Positions 45,625-57,742 of a DNA stretch of 64,000 bases are shown here, piece after piece; the first letter of the stretch is position 1; every line of letters begins with the position of its first letter. The stretch comes from Sedimenticola selenatireducens DSM 17993 (lineage in GTDB: Bacteria; Pseudomonadota; Gammaproteobacteria; Chromatiales; Chromatiaceae). Position numbers and translations under genes: made by a program. The stretch spans positions 16,095-80,094 of the forward strand of contig NZ_ATZE01000026.1 in assembly GCF_000428045.1 (NCBI RefSeq), given 5' to 3'. Under the pieces are notes generated by a model that was not told where the DNA came from, did not search any database, and saw only the letters and a list, made by a program, of their open reading frames with translations.

Positions 45625-46293
45625 ATGCCCGAAAATATTCTGAATCTACATGTTGGAAAGTTGCTCCAGTTACAGCGAATCTCGCCGGAGTTTCATGATC
45701 GCTACACCGTCACGTTAATCGGTTCGCTGCCGGGTAAGGGGGTGATTGTAACCACGCCCACGATCCACGATAAAATACAGTTTATAAAAGAGGGTGTGCG
45801 CTTTGCGGTGCGTCTATTGCACGGCAGCAAGGTGCTGGGGTTTGTTACGACCGTAACCCACTCGGCCAGCAAGCCATATCCCCATCTTCATATGAGCTAT
45901 CCGTCAGAGATAGAGAGTCTCGCCGTACGGAATGCGGAAAGGGTCAACACCAATCTGCCCGCGCTGGTCAGAAATACCAGGCACGCGGACGACGACAATG
46001 CGTGGCAACCGGTGTTGGTGAAGGATCTCAGCATGACGGGCGCAAGGTTGGAGAGTCTTGATCCACTGGGTCGCAAGGGCGAACGGCTGGTCATGAAACT
46101 GGATATAGATGTGTGTGGAGAGAGTGAGCAGATAATGGTGCTGACAGAGATCTGCAATCGTTCAGTCGTCAGCGACAAGCAGGATCAGGAAGATGCGAGA
46201 TACTGTTGCGGTATCTCGTTTCTAAAGGTCAACCGGCTTCAGGAAGTGTTGCTCAATAATTGTGTACTGCAACTGAAAAATGGCGAAAACTGA
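45625..46293 (+). CDS. PilZ-domain c-di-GMP-binding protein with YcgR-type N-terminus
   Basis: Start at the ATG at 45625 (MPENILNLHVGK); the open frame upstream runs into aat. An N-terminal YcgR-like beta domain (about 1-105) precedes a PilZ domain (about 105-210). The c-di-GMP motifs are RNAER (RxxxR) and DLSMTGAR (D/NxSxxG). Proteins of this build act as motility brakes or adhesion regulators when bound to c-di-GMP. No flagellar gene is nearby, so the target is unknown. 222 residues. Confidence 0.87.
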   Translation: MPENILNLHVGKLLQLQRISPEFHDRYTVTLIGSLPGKGVIVTTPTIHDKIQFIKEGVRFAVRLLHGSKVLGFVTTVTHSASKPYPHLHMSYPSEIESLAVRNAERVNTNLPALVRNTRHADDDNAWQPVLVKDLSMTGARLESLDPLGRKGERLVMKLDIDVCGESEQIMVLTEICNRSVVSDKQDQEDARYCCGISFLKVNRLQEVLLNNCVLQLKNGEN

Positions 46294-46339
46294 ATAGCGG
46301 ACACCGGACGGATGCGTTTGCCCGGTGCCCGGCATCTGC

Positions 46340-47615
<1,276 letters not shown>

Positions 47616-49928
47616 TTGGTGAATACCTTGGCACAAGCCAGTCAAACAGAACAGTTGCAGAATGACCGGGGAAGCGTTGCCGGACAGCGGCTTAGAGAGG
47701 GGGCGCTGGTACTGCTGGTGGCTATTTCGGCTTACCTGATGCTTTCGCTGGTGACTTATGCTCCCAATGATCCCGGGTGGTCCTATGCCGGCGCGCGCGA
47801 GGCTGCGGAAAATGCGGGCGGACTGGTTGGCGCCTGGCTGGCCGATGTGCTGCTGAATCTGTTTGGGCTGTGGGGATATCTGTTCCCGCTGATGATCGGC
47901 TGGAGCGGCTGGCTTATTCTCAAGGAACGGAATCCGGACAACAGCCTGAATATCCCCATGGTCTCCCTGCGCTGGGTCGGTTTCCTGCTGACCCTTACCG
48001 CCGGCAGCAGTCTGGCGGCACTGCATCTATCCCACATCGCCACCTTTTTACCGGGTGGTTCAGGCGGCATGCTGGGGGCGTTCTTCCAGCAACAACTGGT
48101 CAGTGTATTCAGCTTTGCCGGGGGCAGCCTGCTGCTACTTGCCCTGATGCTGTCCGGATTTACCCTGTTTACCGGGATCTCCTGGTTCCGGGTGATGGAT
48201 GGCGTGGGCGCTCTGGTACTGCGTTTTTTGCGTTATCTGGGATCATTCCAGGGCCGATTTGCGGAGGCGCGTAAGGCTCGGGAGGTGAAGAAACGCCGCA
48301 GCGAAACCTTCAAGGCCGAGAAGAAGCGGATCGAGAAACGAGTCCCCCCCAAGATCGAGCCGGTTATTCGGGAGGTCAAGACCAGCGAGCGGGTTGAGAA
48401 GGAGAAGCAGGTTCAGCTGTTCGATACGGTGGAGGAGGGTGGTTTGCCGCCCCTGGGGTTGCTGGATGAGGCGAGAAAGAGCGGTCTTGGTTACTCCAAA
48501 GAGGCTCTCGCCGCCATGTCACAGCTGGTCGAATTGAAACTGAAGGATTTTGGTATTGAAGTGGAGGTGGTGGCGGTTCACCCGGGGCCGGTCATCACCC
48601 TGTTTGAGCTCCAGTTGGCGCCGGGTACCAAGGCCAGCAAGATCACCAATCTGTCCAAGGATCTGGCGCGTGCGCTCTCCACCATCAGCGTCCGTGTGGT
48701 CGAGGTGATCCCCGGCAAGAGCGTCATTGGTCTGGAGATTCCCAATGAACATCGGGAGATGGTCTTTCTGAGCGAGGTCTTGAAGTCGGAGGCCTATGAC
48801 TCGGCCAAATCCCGCCTGACCCTCGCCCTGGGCAAGGATATTGCGGGCAACCCCGCCGTGGCGGATCTGGGCAAGATGCCTCATGCCCTGATTGCCGGTA
48901 CCACCGGTTCCGGTAAATCGGTGGCGATCAACGCCATGATCCTGAGTCTACTGTACAAGGCCTCGCCCAAAGAGGTCCGGCTGATTATGGTGGACCCCAA
49001 AATGCTGGAACTGTCGGTCTACGAGGGCATCCCCCATCTGCTGACGCCGGTGGTCACCGACATGAAGGAGGCGGCCAATGCCCTGCGCTGGTGTGTGGGT
49101 GAAATGGAACGACGCTATCGACTGATGGCGGCATTGGGTGTGCGAAATATCGCCGGCTATAACAAGAAGGTGAGTGACGCGGAAAAGCGCGGCGAGCCGA
49201 TCAAGGACCCGTTGTTCCAGCCGGACCCGCTGTTCGAGGCCCAGGAAGTGCCGAACCTGGAGCGTCTGCCTTATATCGTGGTGATCATCGATGAGCTGGC
49301 GGATATGATGATGGTGGTGGGCAAGAAAGTAGAGGAATTGATTGCCCGTTTGGCTCAAAAGGCGCGTGCTTCGGGTATTCACCTGCTGCTGGCCACCCAG
49401 CGGCCTTCCGTGGATGTGATTACCGGATTGATCAAGGCCAATATTCCCACCCGCATCGCCTTCCAGGTCTCATCCAGGATCGATTCCAGAACCATTCTCG
49501 ACCAGATGGGGGCGGAGCATCTGCTGGGTCATGGCGATATGCTCTATTTGCAACCCGGCGGCAGCTTTACCCAGCGTCTGCACGGCGCCTTCGTGGATGA
49601 TAATGAAGTGCACCGGGTGGTTAATCATCTGAAAAAGAGCGGCAAACCTGACTATATCGAGGAGATACTCAGGGAACCAACCGAGATGATTCCGGGTCTC
49701 TCTGGTGAAGCAGGGGATACGGAGGACAGCGATCCCCTGTACGATGAGGCGGTGCAGATTGTTACCGAATCGCGACGTGCCTCCATTTCAGGGGTGCAGC
49801 GCCGCTTGAAAATCGGTTACAACCGGGCTGCCAGATTGATTGAAGAGATGGAGCGGACCGGTATCGTCTCTCCCGCCCAGTCCAACGGTAACCGTGAAGT
49901 GCTGGCACCTCCACCCCCAGAGATGTGA
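47616..49928 (+). CDS. ftsK: DNA translocase FtsK (short form)
   Basis: TTG at 47616 or GTG at 47619 starts a 770-residue translocase: four N-terminal transmembrane helices (about 25-195), a short linker (about 200-280) and the motor domain with Walker [15 protein letters not shown], Walker [13 protein letters not shown] and the C-terminal gamma winged helix ([28 protein letters not shown]). The linker is far shorter than in E. coli FtsK. It pumps chromosome ends toward dif and links segregation to division. lolA begins 2 bases after its stop. Confidence 0.96.
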   Translation: MVNTLAQASQTEQLQNDRGSVAGQRLREGALVLLVAISAYLMLSLVTYAPNDPGWSYAGAREAAENAGGLVGAWLADVLLNLFGLWGYLFPLMIGWSGWLILKERNPDNSLNIPMVSLRWVGFLLTLTAGSSLAALHLSHIATFLPGGSGGMLGAFFQQQLVSVFSFAGGSLLLLALMLSGFTLFTGISWFRVMDGVGALVLRFLRYLGSFQGRFAEARKAREVKKRRSETFKAEKKRIEKRVPPKIEPVIREVKTSERVEKEKQVQLFDTVEEGGLPPLGLLDEARKSGLGYSKEALAAMSQLVELKLKDFGIEVEVVAVHPGPVITLFELQLAPGTKASKITNLSKDLARALSTISVRVVEVIPGKSVIGLEIPNEHREMVFLSEVLKSEAYDSAKSRLTLALGKDIAGNPAVADLGKMPHALIAGTTGSGKSVAINAMILSLLYKASPKEVRLIMVDPKMLELSVYEGIPHLLTPVVTDMKEAANALRWCVGEMERRYRLMAALGVRNIAGYNKKVSDAEKRGEPIKDPLFQPDPLFEAQEVPNLERLPYIVVIIDELADMMMVVGKKVEELIARLAQKARASGIHLLLATQRPSVDVITGLIKANIPTRIAFQVSSRIDSRTILDQMGAEHLLGHGDMLYLQPGGSFTQRLHGAFVDDNEVHRVVNHLKKSGKPDYIEEILREPTEMIPGLSGEAGDTEDSDPLYDEAVQIVTESRRASISGVQRRLKIGYNRAARLIEEMERTGIVSPAQSNGNREVLAPPPPEM

Positions 49929-49929
49929 T

Positions 49930-50559
49930 GTGATTAAATATTCGAAGACCCATAAATGGCTTTTGCTGCTGTTATTGTTGATTGTGGCCCCTGTTTCGGC
50001 CAGTTCGTCTTTGCAGCAGATGGAGCGGTTTCTCACCGATATGCAGAGTCTGCAGGCCCATTTCGAACAGTCGGTACTGGATCCCCAGCAGCGTCAGGCG
50101 GCACGCTCCCAGGGGGTTTTCTCCATGCAGCGTCCGGGCCGTTTTCGCTGGGACTATTCAGAGCCTGACAAGCAGCAGATTATCGCCGATGGTCGCCAGA
50201 TCTGGCTGCTGGATCCTGAACTGGAGCAGGTGAGCGTACAGACCCAGGAGGGCGCGTTGCAGGGAACCCCGGCCATGTTCCTGATTGGCGGTGATCCGGT
50301 GGAGAAGCATTTTGAAGTAGTCGATATCGGTGACAGCCAAGGGTTTGCCTGGGTGGAACTGATCCCGCGTGACAAGGAGAGTCAGTTTATACGTGTGCTG
50401 CTCGCCTTCCATGATAACCTGCTGCAGCGGATGGAGATGACCGACACCTTTGGTCAGATTACGCGCTTTCAATTTTACGATATCCAGCAGAATCCCACTT
50501 TCAAGCCCGGTTTTTTTGTCTTCACCCGACCGGATTACTACGACCTTTATCAACGTTAA
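49930..50559 (+). CDS. lolA: Outer-membrane lipoprotein carrier protein LolA
   Basis: GTG start one base after the ftsK TGA; the product begins [20 protein letters not shown], a signal peptide cleaved near VSA. About 209 residues with the LolA pattern ([56 protein letters not shown]). It ferries lipoproteins across the periplasm to the outer membrane. ftsK-lolA-rarA is the conserved order. Confidence 0.95.
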   Translation: MIKYSKTHKWLLLLLLLIVAPVSASSSLQQMERFLTDMQSLQAHFEQSVLDPQQRQAARSQGVFSMQRPGRFRWDYSEPDKQQIIADGRQIWLLDPELEQVSVQTQEGALQGTPAMFLIGGDPVEKHFEVVDIGDSQGFAWVELIPRDKESQFIRVLLAFHDNLLQRMEMTDTFGQITRFQFYDIQQNPTFKPGFFVFTRPDYYDLYQR

Positions 50560-50573
50560 GCGCAGGCAATTGG

Positions 50574-51914
50574 GTGTCGGACAACGATCTGTTTTCACAA
50601 GATGCCCCTGAGTTGATGCGTCCGCTCGCCGACCGGATGCGCCCGCGCACCCTGGATCAGTTTCTTGGCCAGGCGCATATCGTCGGGGAGGGTAAGCCAC
50701 TGCGCATGGCGATTGAATCCGACCGGTTGCACTCGCTCATTTTCTGGGGGCCTCCGGGAACTGGAAAAACCACCCTGGCAACCCTGATCGCCCGCCATTC
50801 CGGCGCCCAGTTTCTCAGTCTCTCCGCTGTACTTTCCGGAGTAAAGGATATTCGCGCCGCCGTGGACAAGGCGCGTGAGGCGCAAAGACTGAACGGGCAA
50901 AAAACCGTACTCTTTATTGACGAGGTGCACCGCTTCAACAAGGCCCAGCAGGATGCCTTTCTGCCCCATGTGGAGGATGGCACGGTGCTGTTTATCGGCG
51001 CCACGACAGAGAATCCATCCTTTGAACTGAACAATGCGTTGCTCTCCAGGGCGCGCACTTATGTGCTGAAAAGTCTGGGTCCGGAGGATCTGGAGAAGAT
51101 CATCGATCAGGCCTTGGGCGATTCGGTGCATGGACTCGGCGAACGTGGCTTGCAGCTTGAGCCGGAATTGCGGCGTTTAATTGCGGAAGCCGCCGATGGC
51201 GATGCCCGGCGCGCCCTCAATCTGCTGGAAATCTCTGCCGATCTGTCAAGCGGTGCAGAGATCAACCGTTCCGCTGTAGAGGAGGTGGTGGGTGGTAATC
51301 TCCGGCGCTTCGATAAAGGAGGCGACGCCTTCTATGACCAGATATCCGCACTGCACAAGTCGGTGCGGGGTTCTGCGCCGGATGCCTCGCTCTACTGGTT
51401 TGCCCGCATGATCGATGGCGGCTGCGATCCCCTCTACATCGCCCGGCGGGTGGTGCGCATGGCTTCGGAGGACATCGGCAATGCCGATCCACGCGCCCTT
51501 ACTATCGCCCTGAATGCCTGGGAGACCCAGGAGCGCCTGGGCAGTCCGGAAGGGGAACTGGCAATCGCCCAGGCGGTGCTCTATCTGGCCTGTGCTCCGA
51601 AGAGCAATGCGGTCTATACCGCTTACAAGGCGGTGATGCAGGATATACGGGAATCGGGAACCCACGAGATTCCGATCCACCTTAGAAATGCGCCCACCCG
51701 GCTAATGAAGGAGTTGGGCTACGGGCGTGCATATCGTTATGCCCACGATGAGCCGGATGCCTATGCCGCCGGAGAGAACTACTTCCCTGAATCCCTGCAG
51801 CCCAGACGTTACTACTTTCCGGTAGAGCGGGGGCTGGAGATAAAAATCGCCGAGAAACTAGACCGGTTGCGTACCCTGGACAGCAAGGCCCGAGGTGAGA
51901 AACCGGGCGGCTGA
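50574..51914 (+). CDS. rarA: Replication-associated recombination protein A
   Basis: GTG start 15 bases after lolA. A 446-residue AAA+ clamp-loader-like ATPase with Walker [12 protein letters not shown], Walker [20 protein letters not shown], sensor GATTENPSF and the C-terminal MgsA tetramerisation domain ([21 protein letters not shown]). RarA/MgsA/WRNIP1 proteins act at stalled replication forks. Length as in E. coli. Confidence 0.95.
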   Translation: MSDNDLFSQDAPELMRPLADRMRPRTLDQFLGQAHIVGEGKPLRMAIESDRLHSLIFWGPPGTGKTTLATLIARHSGAQFLSLSAVLSGVKDIRAAVDKAREAQRLNGQKTVLFIDEVHRFNKAQQDAFLPHVEDGTVLFIGATTENPSFELNNALLSRARTYVLKSLGPEDLEKIIDQALGDSVHGLGERGLQLEPELRRLIAEAADGDARRALNLLEISADLSSGAEINRSAVEEVVGGNLRRFDKGGDAFYDQISALHKSVRGSAPDASLYWFARMIDGGCDPLYIARRVVRMASEDIGNADPRALTIALNAWETQERLGSPEGELAIAQAVLYLACAPKSNAVYTAYKAVMQDIRESGTHEIPIHLRNAPTRLMKELGYGRAYRYAHDEPDAYAAGENYFPESLQPRRYYFPVERGLEIKIAEKLDRLRTLDSKARGEKPGG

Positions 51915-51997
51915 ATGGTTTAATCGCGCCGTCCTGTGTTCCGGGCATCTAACAGTGTGTAAAATACCTCTTTTTGAGTGCCGGCAGGGCGTGAACA

Positions 51998-52372
51998 TTG
52001 TTCCAGGTATTGACCATTGCAGCGGGGGGAGCTATCGGCGCACTGATGCGTTTCTGGGTCTCCAACGGTATCTATGGGGTGTTCGGTAGAGGGTTTCCCT
52101 ATGGCACCCTGACGGTCAATGTCCTGGGTTCTCTGGTGATGGGATTCCTCTATATCCTGTTTCTGGAACGGATGAGCGTCAGCCCTGAAATCAGGGGTGC
52201 CTTGCTGGTAGGGTTTCTGGGTGCGTTTACCACGTTCTCTACTTTTTCCATTGAGACAATCAATCTCATCGAGCAGGCGGATTTCGTCAAGGCCGGCCTC
52301 AATATGTTTCTATCGGTGAGTGCCTGCGTACTTGCCTGCTGGGCTGGCGTGATTCTTGGGAGACAGTTATGA
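51998..52372 (+). CDS. crcB: Fluoride exporter CrcB/Fluc
   Basis: A 124-residue four-helix channel with GGAIGALMRFWVSN, GTLTVNVLGSLVMGF and the TTFSTFS phenylalanine track. TTG start. Fluc channels let fluoride out of the cell. No fluoride riboswitch precedes it. The stop overlaps the DUF190 start (ATGA), a widespread pairing. Confidence 0.93.
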   Translation: MFQVLTIAAGGAIGALMRFWVSNGIYGVFGRGFPYGTLTVNVLGSLVMGFLYILFLERMSVSPEIRGALLVGFLGAFTTFSTFSIETINLIEQADFVKAGLNMFLSVSACVLACWAGVILGRQL

Positions 52373-52680
52373 ACAGCAGAACGGTAACCATGGTTCGTAT
52401 CTATCTGACCGAAGGAAGACACCAGTATCAGCAGCTGCTGGAGTTACTGCACGACCGGGAACAGGTGGCCGGCGTGACGGCGTTTCGTGGAATTGCCGGG
52501 TTTGGCCAGTCGGGCACCATGCATTCATCATCGCTACTCGACATGTCTCTGGATTTGCCCATTATTCTGGAATTTTTCGATACCCCTGAAAAAGTGTCCC
52601 AGGTACTGAAACATCTGAATTCCCTCATCAAGCCGGGCCATATCGTCAGCTGGTCGGCAACAGTCAACAGTGGTGAATAA
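52369..52680 (+). CDS. DUF190-family PII-like protein
   Basis: A 103-residue protein of the DUF190 family: VRIYLTEGRHQYQQLLELLHD, GVTAFRGIAGFGQSG, DLPIILEFFDTPEKV. The fold is PII-like (ferredoxin-type trimer). Coupled by ATGA overlap to crcB, with which it is often found or fused; a role in fluoride tolerance or in gating is likely but not proven. serS follows by 3 bases. Confidence 0.88.
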   Translation: MNSRTVTMVRIYLTEGRHQYQQLLELLHDREQVAGVTAFRGIAGFGQSGTMHSSSLLDMSLDLPIILEFFDTPEKVSQVLKHLNSLIKPGHIVSWSATVNSGE

Positions 52681-53958
<1,278 letters not shown>

Positions 53959-53968
53959 GCTGACTCCA

Positions 53969-54008
53969 GCAATAAAAAACGCGGCCTTTGTGCCGCGTTT
54001 TTTATTGC
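53969..54008 (+). terminator. Rho-independent terminator after serS
   Basis: A near-perfect palindrome: GCAATAAAAAACGCGGC / GCCGCGTTTTTTATTGC with a CTTTGT-type loop. Works in both directions, so it also backs the minus-strand genes behind it. Confidence 0.93.
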
Positions 54009-54031
54009 TGTGAAAAGCGTGGTGCCCGTGT

Positions 54032-54217
54032 TCAGACCAGCATGATCAGCAGTAGCACGAAGCCCACCACCGCAAGCAGTGGAATTACTGCCGCCATCCA
54101 GTCACCCTGCTCGGCCTTGGGGCCGTTTTGCATCCACTGCTTGGCTCTCGGATAGAGGAAGAACAGCATCATCCCCATGGTAGCGGCGAGCGCGATCTGT
54201 AACCAGATATTATCCAT
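54032..54217 (-). CDS. Small two-helix membrane protein
   Basis: A 61-residue product from the ATG at 54217 with GGAGGAG before it. Helix 1 (about 5-24) and helix 2 (about 43-61) are separated by a polar loop, YPRAKQWMQNGPKAEQGDW. Not recognised. It sits downstream of the Bax1-family gene, past its terminator, so it likely has its own promoter. Confidence 0.6.
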   Translation of the reverse strand: MDNIWLQIALAATMGMMLFFLYPRAKQWMQNGPKAEQGDWMAAVIPLLAVVGFVLLLIMLV

Positions 54218-54228
54218 CGACTCCTCCA

Positions 54229-54254
54229 AACAAAACCCCGGCATCAGCCGGGGT
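54229..54254 (-). terminator. Terminator after the Bax1-family gene
   Basis: In the minus direction the stem ACCCCGGC / GCCGGGGT with loop TGAT is followed by TTTTG TTTG. It ends transcription from 54283-54954. Confidence 0.8.
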
Positions 54255-54282
54255 CTGAACGGGTTTTATCCAGTTGAACCGG

Positions 54283-54954
54283 TTAGTCATCCCCACCAAA
54301 CACGCCCAGAATCTGCAGCAGAGAGATGAAGATGTTGAAAATGGCCATGTACAGGCTGTAGGTGGCAAAGATGTAATTGGTCTCGCCGCCATTCATCATC
54401 TGGCTGGTCTGGAACAGGATGTAGGCACTCATCAGCAACATCACGCCAGCCGAGATGGCCAGTGACAGGAAGGGCAGCTGGAGGAAGATGTTGGCGATAA
54501 TGGCCACGATCATAACCAGCATACCGGCAAACACAAACCCGCCCATGAAGCTGAAATCACGCTTGCTGGTCAGGGCATAACCTGAGAGACCCAGGAAAAT
54601 CACACCGGTTCCGCCCAGGGCGGTGGCAATGGTCTGTGGCCCGTGCGGCAGTTGCAGATAGAGCGTGAGAATGGCGCCCAGTCCAAAACCGAGCATACCG
54701 GTGATCAGGAAGATCACCCCGATACCGGAGGAAGAGTTGGCGGTACGGGGCAGTACAAACATACCCAACAGCATGGCGCCAATCACGGAAATCAGATAGG
54801 CCATGGGGGGCATGGCAAGGAACATGGAAACCATCGCCATAATGGCGCTGAAGAACAGCGTGGCCGATAGCAGCATGTAGGTGTTCTTAATGACTTTATT
54901 TACCGCAAGTGCACTTTGTGCCGGTTGTGCGATAGTCTGGTTAAATCGATTCAT
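54283..54954 (-). CDS. Bax inhibitor-1/YccA family membrane protein
   Basis: A 223-residue protein with seven transmembrane helices and the Bax1-I core (ATLFFSAIMAMVSMFLAMP, MLLMSAYILFQTSQMMNGGETNYI), ending with two Asp residues. In E. coli the YccA member binds FtsH and holds back its proteolysis; YbhL and YetJ-type members leak calcium. Which applies is not clear from sequence. Opposite strand to tRNA-Ser. Confidence 0.88.
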   Translation of the reverse strand: MNRFNQTIAQPAQSALAVNKVIKNTYMLLSATLFFSAIMAMVSMFLAMPPMAYLISVIGAMLLGMFVLPRTANSSSGIGVIFLITGMLGFGLGAILTLYLQLPHGPQTIATALGGTGVIFLGLSGYALTSKRDFSFMGGFVFAGMLVMIVAIIANIFLQLPFLSLAISAGVMLLMSAYILFQTSQMMNGGETNYIFATYSLYMAIFNIFISLLQILGVFGGDD

Positions 54955-55172
54955 GTTGCATTTTCTCCAATAAATCCGATGGTTATGCAGGTTTTATAGA
55001 ACGGTTGATCTGTCTAGTATGACTATAGAATAGCCTGTTGGTTCATAGTCTTTGAAATGATCATAGCATACTGGATTGAGGCGAATGTTCAATAAATCAA
55101 GGCCTGAAAATAGTGCGTGCAAGTACTGGCGGAACCCTTCCGGATCGGGTATTCTTCGCAACTCAAAATTCT

Positions 55173-55263
55173 GGAGAGATGGCAGAGCGGTTGAATGCAC
55201 TGGTCTTGAAAACCAGCGAGGGTTTGTAGCCCTCCCAGGGTTCGAATCCCTGTCTCTCCGCCA
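55173..55263 (+). tRNA. tRNA-Ser (UGA)
   Basis: 91 bases including CCA. The acceptor stem GGAGAGA pairs with TCTCTCC, the D arm holds GGCAGAGCGGTTGAATGC, the anticodon loop is CTTGAAA (anticodon TGA), a long variable arm CGAGGGTTTGTAGCCCTCC follows, as in type II tRNAs, and the T arm is CAGGGTTCGAATCCCTG. The last 15 bases belong to the attachment core of the island. The gene itself is intact. Confidence 0.97.
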
Positions 55264-55264
55264 A
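55249..55264 (+). repeat. attL core
   Basis: CCTGTCTCTCCGCCAA, the last bases of tRNA-Ser plus one; the same 16 bases recur at 63850 (attR). Direct orientation, so integration left a whole tRNA here. Confidence 0.92.
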
Positions 55265-55318
55265 TTCAAAGCATAATTACTATGCAAATCAGATAGTTAG
55301 GCAAGGATGCCGTCTATC

Positions 55319-55338
55319 GGTCCCCCAGTCAGTCCCCC
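55319..55338 (+). repeat. Arm-type sites, left (GGTCCCCC-N4-AGTCCCCC)
   Basis: Two near-identical octamers with start points 12 bases apart, 55 bases inside attL. The same arrangement is at 63711-63730, by attR. Probably integrase or excisionase binding sites. Confidence 0.65.
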
Positions 55339-55641
55339 TTTCTGTTTCAATTCGATGGTGTAGCCGGGTAGTTCATAAGACCTGATACCGGGTTAATTGG
55401 TCCATTCATTCGACAGATCCACCAGCAGATCGGCAGCCCCACACCACCCGGCGCCACACCTCCGGGCAACCGGTAGCCGCGCATCCTTGCATATCGAATC
55501 CAGGCATAGGGGGGTACCCCGGGGGTGGGGGCCGGGATGCCGGGTTGTTCTGTGTCGTGGGGGGATCAACTCAGCTCCCGAGAATAAAATTTTGAAAATA
55601 TTATCCACCGGGCCTGTGGAAGGGTTGACGATTGCCTTTTA

Positions 55642-55669
55642 TTGGGTAAATCTGCATGCTGAATATAAT
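55642..55669 (+). promoter_or_regulatory. Promoter of the cargo gene
   Basis: -35 TTGGGT (55642), 16 bases, then a perfect -10 TATAAT (55664). Predicted start about 55676, forty bases before the ATG. This lets the gene be read while the rest of the island is silent. Confidence 0.6.
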
Positions 55670-55716
55670 TCGTGTTTGAGGGTTATTTCTGGCTACACAT
55701 GCCAATGAGGAGGCGC

Positions 55717-56640
55717 ATGAAATTTTTGGCTTTTTTAATTATATGGTCACTGACCTCAAATTTATTTGCATCTAGCTTGCAGAAAAATGACGTAGGTTAC
55801 CTCTTGAGTAAATCACTATGGGGATCAGTCGATTGGTCTGAATTTAAAAATAGTAGGATTGTGAAAAGCCTACCGAATAATGAAGCACCCGAAATATCAA
55901 AAGATGGAAAAACTAAATGGCTGAAACGTAAAGACGTGAATATCAATGGTATTCATGGGCATGATCAAGTCGTTGTGACCGATACTGAGAATGGACCGCA
56001 GTATAGTTATGGCGCTACGTTCGAAGTGGACTTTGGGTTAGATACACAATGTCCCAAGTTTCTGAAAAAACTAAGAGCGATATACGGTAATCCTGCTGGT
56101 GAATTAAGTTTGAGCAGAAATCAGAAAGTATCCATTAGCAAGGACACGAATAGTACTATTGAAATCAACCATATAGCTGAGGAGACTGGATGGAAAATAG
56201 GCAACACATATATCGTTCTAGCCTGTATCGGTCTTAGTGCCGATGATGAAAAACACTCAGGATACATCACTCTCAATTTTGAAGACGAAAGTATCGCCCG
56301 AAAAGTTCATCCGCTGACATGGATTGAGTGTGAAACTAAATCAAAGGTAAAAATAGCTGGGAGAACTGAAGAAGGCGAGGAACAAAGATATGTTTTTGGT
56401 TTGAATGATACCCATAAGACGCTTCACAGAGTATCAAAAAGTAAAATCGGAAATACGAATGTCTATAACGATGAACACATAGAAGTAGATATAATGAGTG
56501 ACAATAGCAATATATCTATTTCTATCAATCGAATTCTTGGAACTATGAGTATGATAGCTCGGCCAAAAACATTGAAAAGTTCATATGTCGAGTACAAAGG
56601 GACATGTGAAAAAATTGATGCGGTTAGAAAACGGTTTTAA
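55717..56640 (+). CDS. AT-rich cargo gene: secreted/periplasmic protein of unknown function
   Basis: Start at the ATG at 55717 with GAGGAGG before it; the product begins MKFLAFLIIWSLTSNLFASS, a signal peptide. The 307-residue protein is mostly beta with Lys/Asn/Ser-rich codons, clearly poorer in G+C than the rest of the window. Three Cys (CPKFLKK, ACIGL, TWIECE) and a late fourth (GTCEKID) might form disulfides. No domain recognised. It is the only + strand gene of the island and lies next to attL, with its own promoter: the place of an accessory (moron) gene that serves the host or excludes phage. Function cannot be assigned. Confidence 0.72.
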   Translation: MKFLAFLIIWSLTSNLFASSLQKNDVGYLLSKSLWGSVDWSEFKNSRIVKSLPNNEAPEISKDGKTKWLKRKDVNINGIHGHDQVVVTDTENGPQYSYGATFEVDFGLDTQCPKFLKKLRAIYGNPAGELSLSRNQKVSISKDTNSTIEINHIAEETGWKIGNTYIVLACIGLSADDEKHSGYITLNFEDESIARKVHPLTWIECETKSKVKIAGRTEEGEEQRYVFGLNDTHKTLHRVSKSKIGNTNVYNDEHIEVDIMSDNSNISISINRILGTMSMIARPKTLKSSYVEYKGTCEKIDAVRKRF

Positions 56641-56687
56641 GCATATTCTCAATTCGTAAATAGTAGGTGCGACAGCAACAAACTAAA

Positions 56688-57056
56688 TCACCCGGACCGC
56701 TTCCGTCTAGCCGCCTCCGCAACCCGCCGCCTACCGGCCTCCGTCTTTGGTCCCGTCGAAAGGCCCCCGTGCATCCGGCAGCGTCCATTCCTCGGCTGGT
56801 TCCGCTCCCGATCCCAGACCGGGGGAGCCTTGCAGCGGCCACCGGCCCGAGTCTTGGCTCCACAGGCTGGGCGTTGTGCTTTTGGGGTGCCCCGGGTGGC
56901 CTTACGATTTGCTTGCCCCCGGGCCTGTCTGTCAGCCAGTCGGGCCTCCACCCATTGATCAACTTCAGCCGGGCTCATGTGTTCGATCTGGGCCTTGTCG
57001 GCCTTGGTCAACCGGCTGCCGATGAGGGTAGCCAGGACACCGCTCTTACGTGCCAT
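56688..57056 (-). CDS. HGG-motif protein (HGGxSTGPKT family)
   Basis: A 122-residue basic protein; C-terminal half has CGAKTRAGGRCKAPP followed by CRMHGGLSTGPKTEAGRRR, a Cys/His motif common in phage and mobile-element proteins. The Cys-His set could bind zinc and DNA. Start overlaps the terS stop by 11 bases, so it belongs to the packaging block. Function unknown; a terminase or packaging accessory is a guess. Confidence 0.75.
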   Translation of the reverse strand: MARKSGVLATLIGSRLTKADKAQIEHMSPAEVDQWVEARLADRQARGQANRKATRGTPKAQRPACGAKTRAGGRCKAPPVWDRERNQPRNGRCRMHGGLSTGPKTEAGRRRVAEAARRKRSG

Positions 57057-57663
57057 CGGTTAAAACCTCCCCGTCATAGGTTCGCCCCTTGGACCTCTCC
57101 ACCCGATACCGTGCCTCCTGTATCAGTGGCCCAAGGTCTATGGATAGGCCCACTTCAACCTTGGCACGGCTGCCATACCGATCCCGGTTCCACACCTCAA
57201 GCAGATGTTTACGAGTGTTCACCCGGAGTGCATCGCGCTGGATGTCGTTGGGGATGCCGTTGGGTTGATCCGTCCCGTCAGATATATCCATGATCTGATC
57301 TTCGATCAGTTCCGCACCCAGCGCCTGGGCATCCCGGTACAGGGTGAGCCGTTCGGCATCGTCGTGTATCCATTGGCGAAGGGCGCCGGGGTCGAGGGTT
57401 CGATCCCGACAGAAGGCGGTCAGGCTTTTGCCGTTGCGCAGATACCCCAGCAGCTCGGCCAGATCGTCCCGGTTAAATTTGGGCCTTGGGGCCAGCCATG
57501 CGGGAAGGTCAGGCGGCAGGTTGACCGGTGGCAGGGGTGCCTTTGCCGTTGCCGGGGTGCAGGGTGTTGGGTTGTTAGCAAACGGGGTGCCTGGTTGCTG
57601 AGTAGTGGTCGGGTTGCCGGGTTGCCCTGGTTGCCATGGTTGCTGGGTAGATGATGATTCCAC
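57046..57663 (-). CDS. terS: Terminase small subunit-like protein
   Basis: A 205-residue protein: a Pro/Gln/Thr-rich low-complexity N-terminus (about 1-60), then an Sf6/Bordetella-type TerS domain with a helix-turn-helix GKSLTAFCRDRTLDPGALRQW, LYRDAQALGAELIEDQIMDI, and RDALRVNTRKHLLEVWNRDRYG. TerS proteins recognise pac or cos DNA and recruit the large subunit. No large subunit is in the island, so it would use the helper phage's, the strategy of SaPI-type satellites. The low-complexity head is unusual for the family. Confidence 0.82.
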   Translation of the reverse strand: MESSSTQQPWQPGQPGNPTTTQQPGTPFANNPTPCTPATAKAPLPPVNLPPDLPAWLAPRPKFNRDDLAELLGYLRNGKSLTAFCRDRTLDPGALRQWIHDDAERLTLYRDAQALGAELIEDQIMDISDGTDQPNGIPNDIQRDALRVNTRKHLLEVWNRDRYGSRAKVEVGLSIDLGPLIQEARYRVERSKGRTYDGEVLTDGT

Positions 57664-57742
57664 GGGTGTTCCTCCAATTCGTTAATTGAAACATGTGTGC
57701 GGGGTATGGGGTTTTAACTGCTCCCCATACCCCGGCTTCCGA

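Larger units (their letters stand above)
55264..55716. other. Left end of the island (452 bases, no gene)
   Basis: Holds the GGTCCCCC arm pair, a G/C-rich stretch with short palindromes (55505-55560) and the promoter of the cargo gene. Open frames here look random and are not supported. Confidence 0.6.

Noticed and set aside
51915..51997. Fluoride riboswitch before crcB
   Set aside because: The conserved GGnGATGG...CTGATGACTCC elements are not present.
55397..55708. 103-codon frame at the left end of the island
   Set aside because: Arg/Gly/His/Pro-rich translation of a GC-rich control region; no start signal; runs into the cargo promoter.
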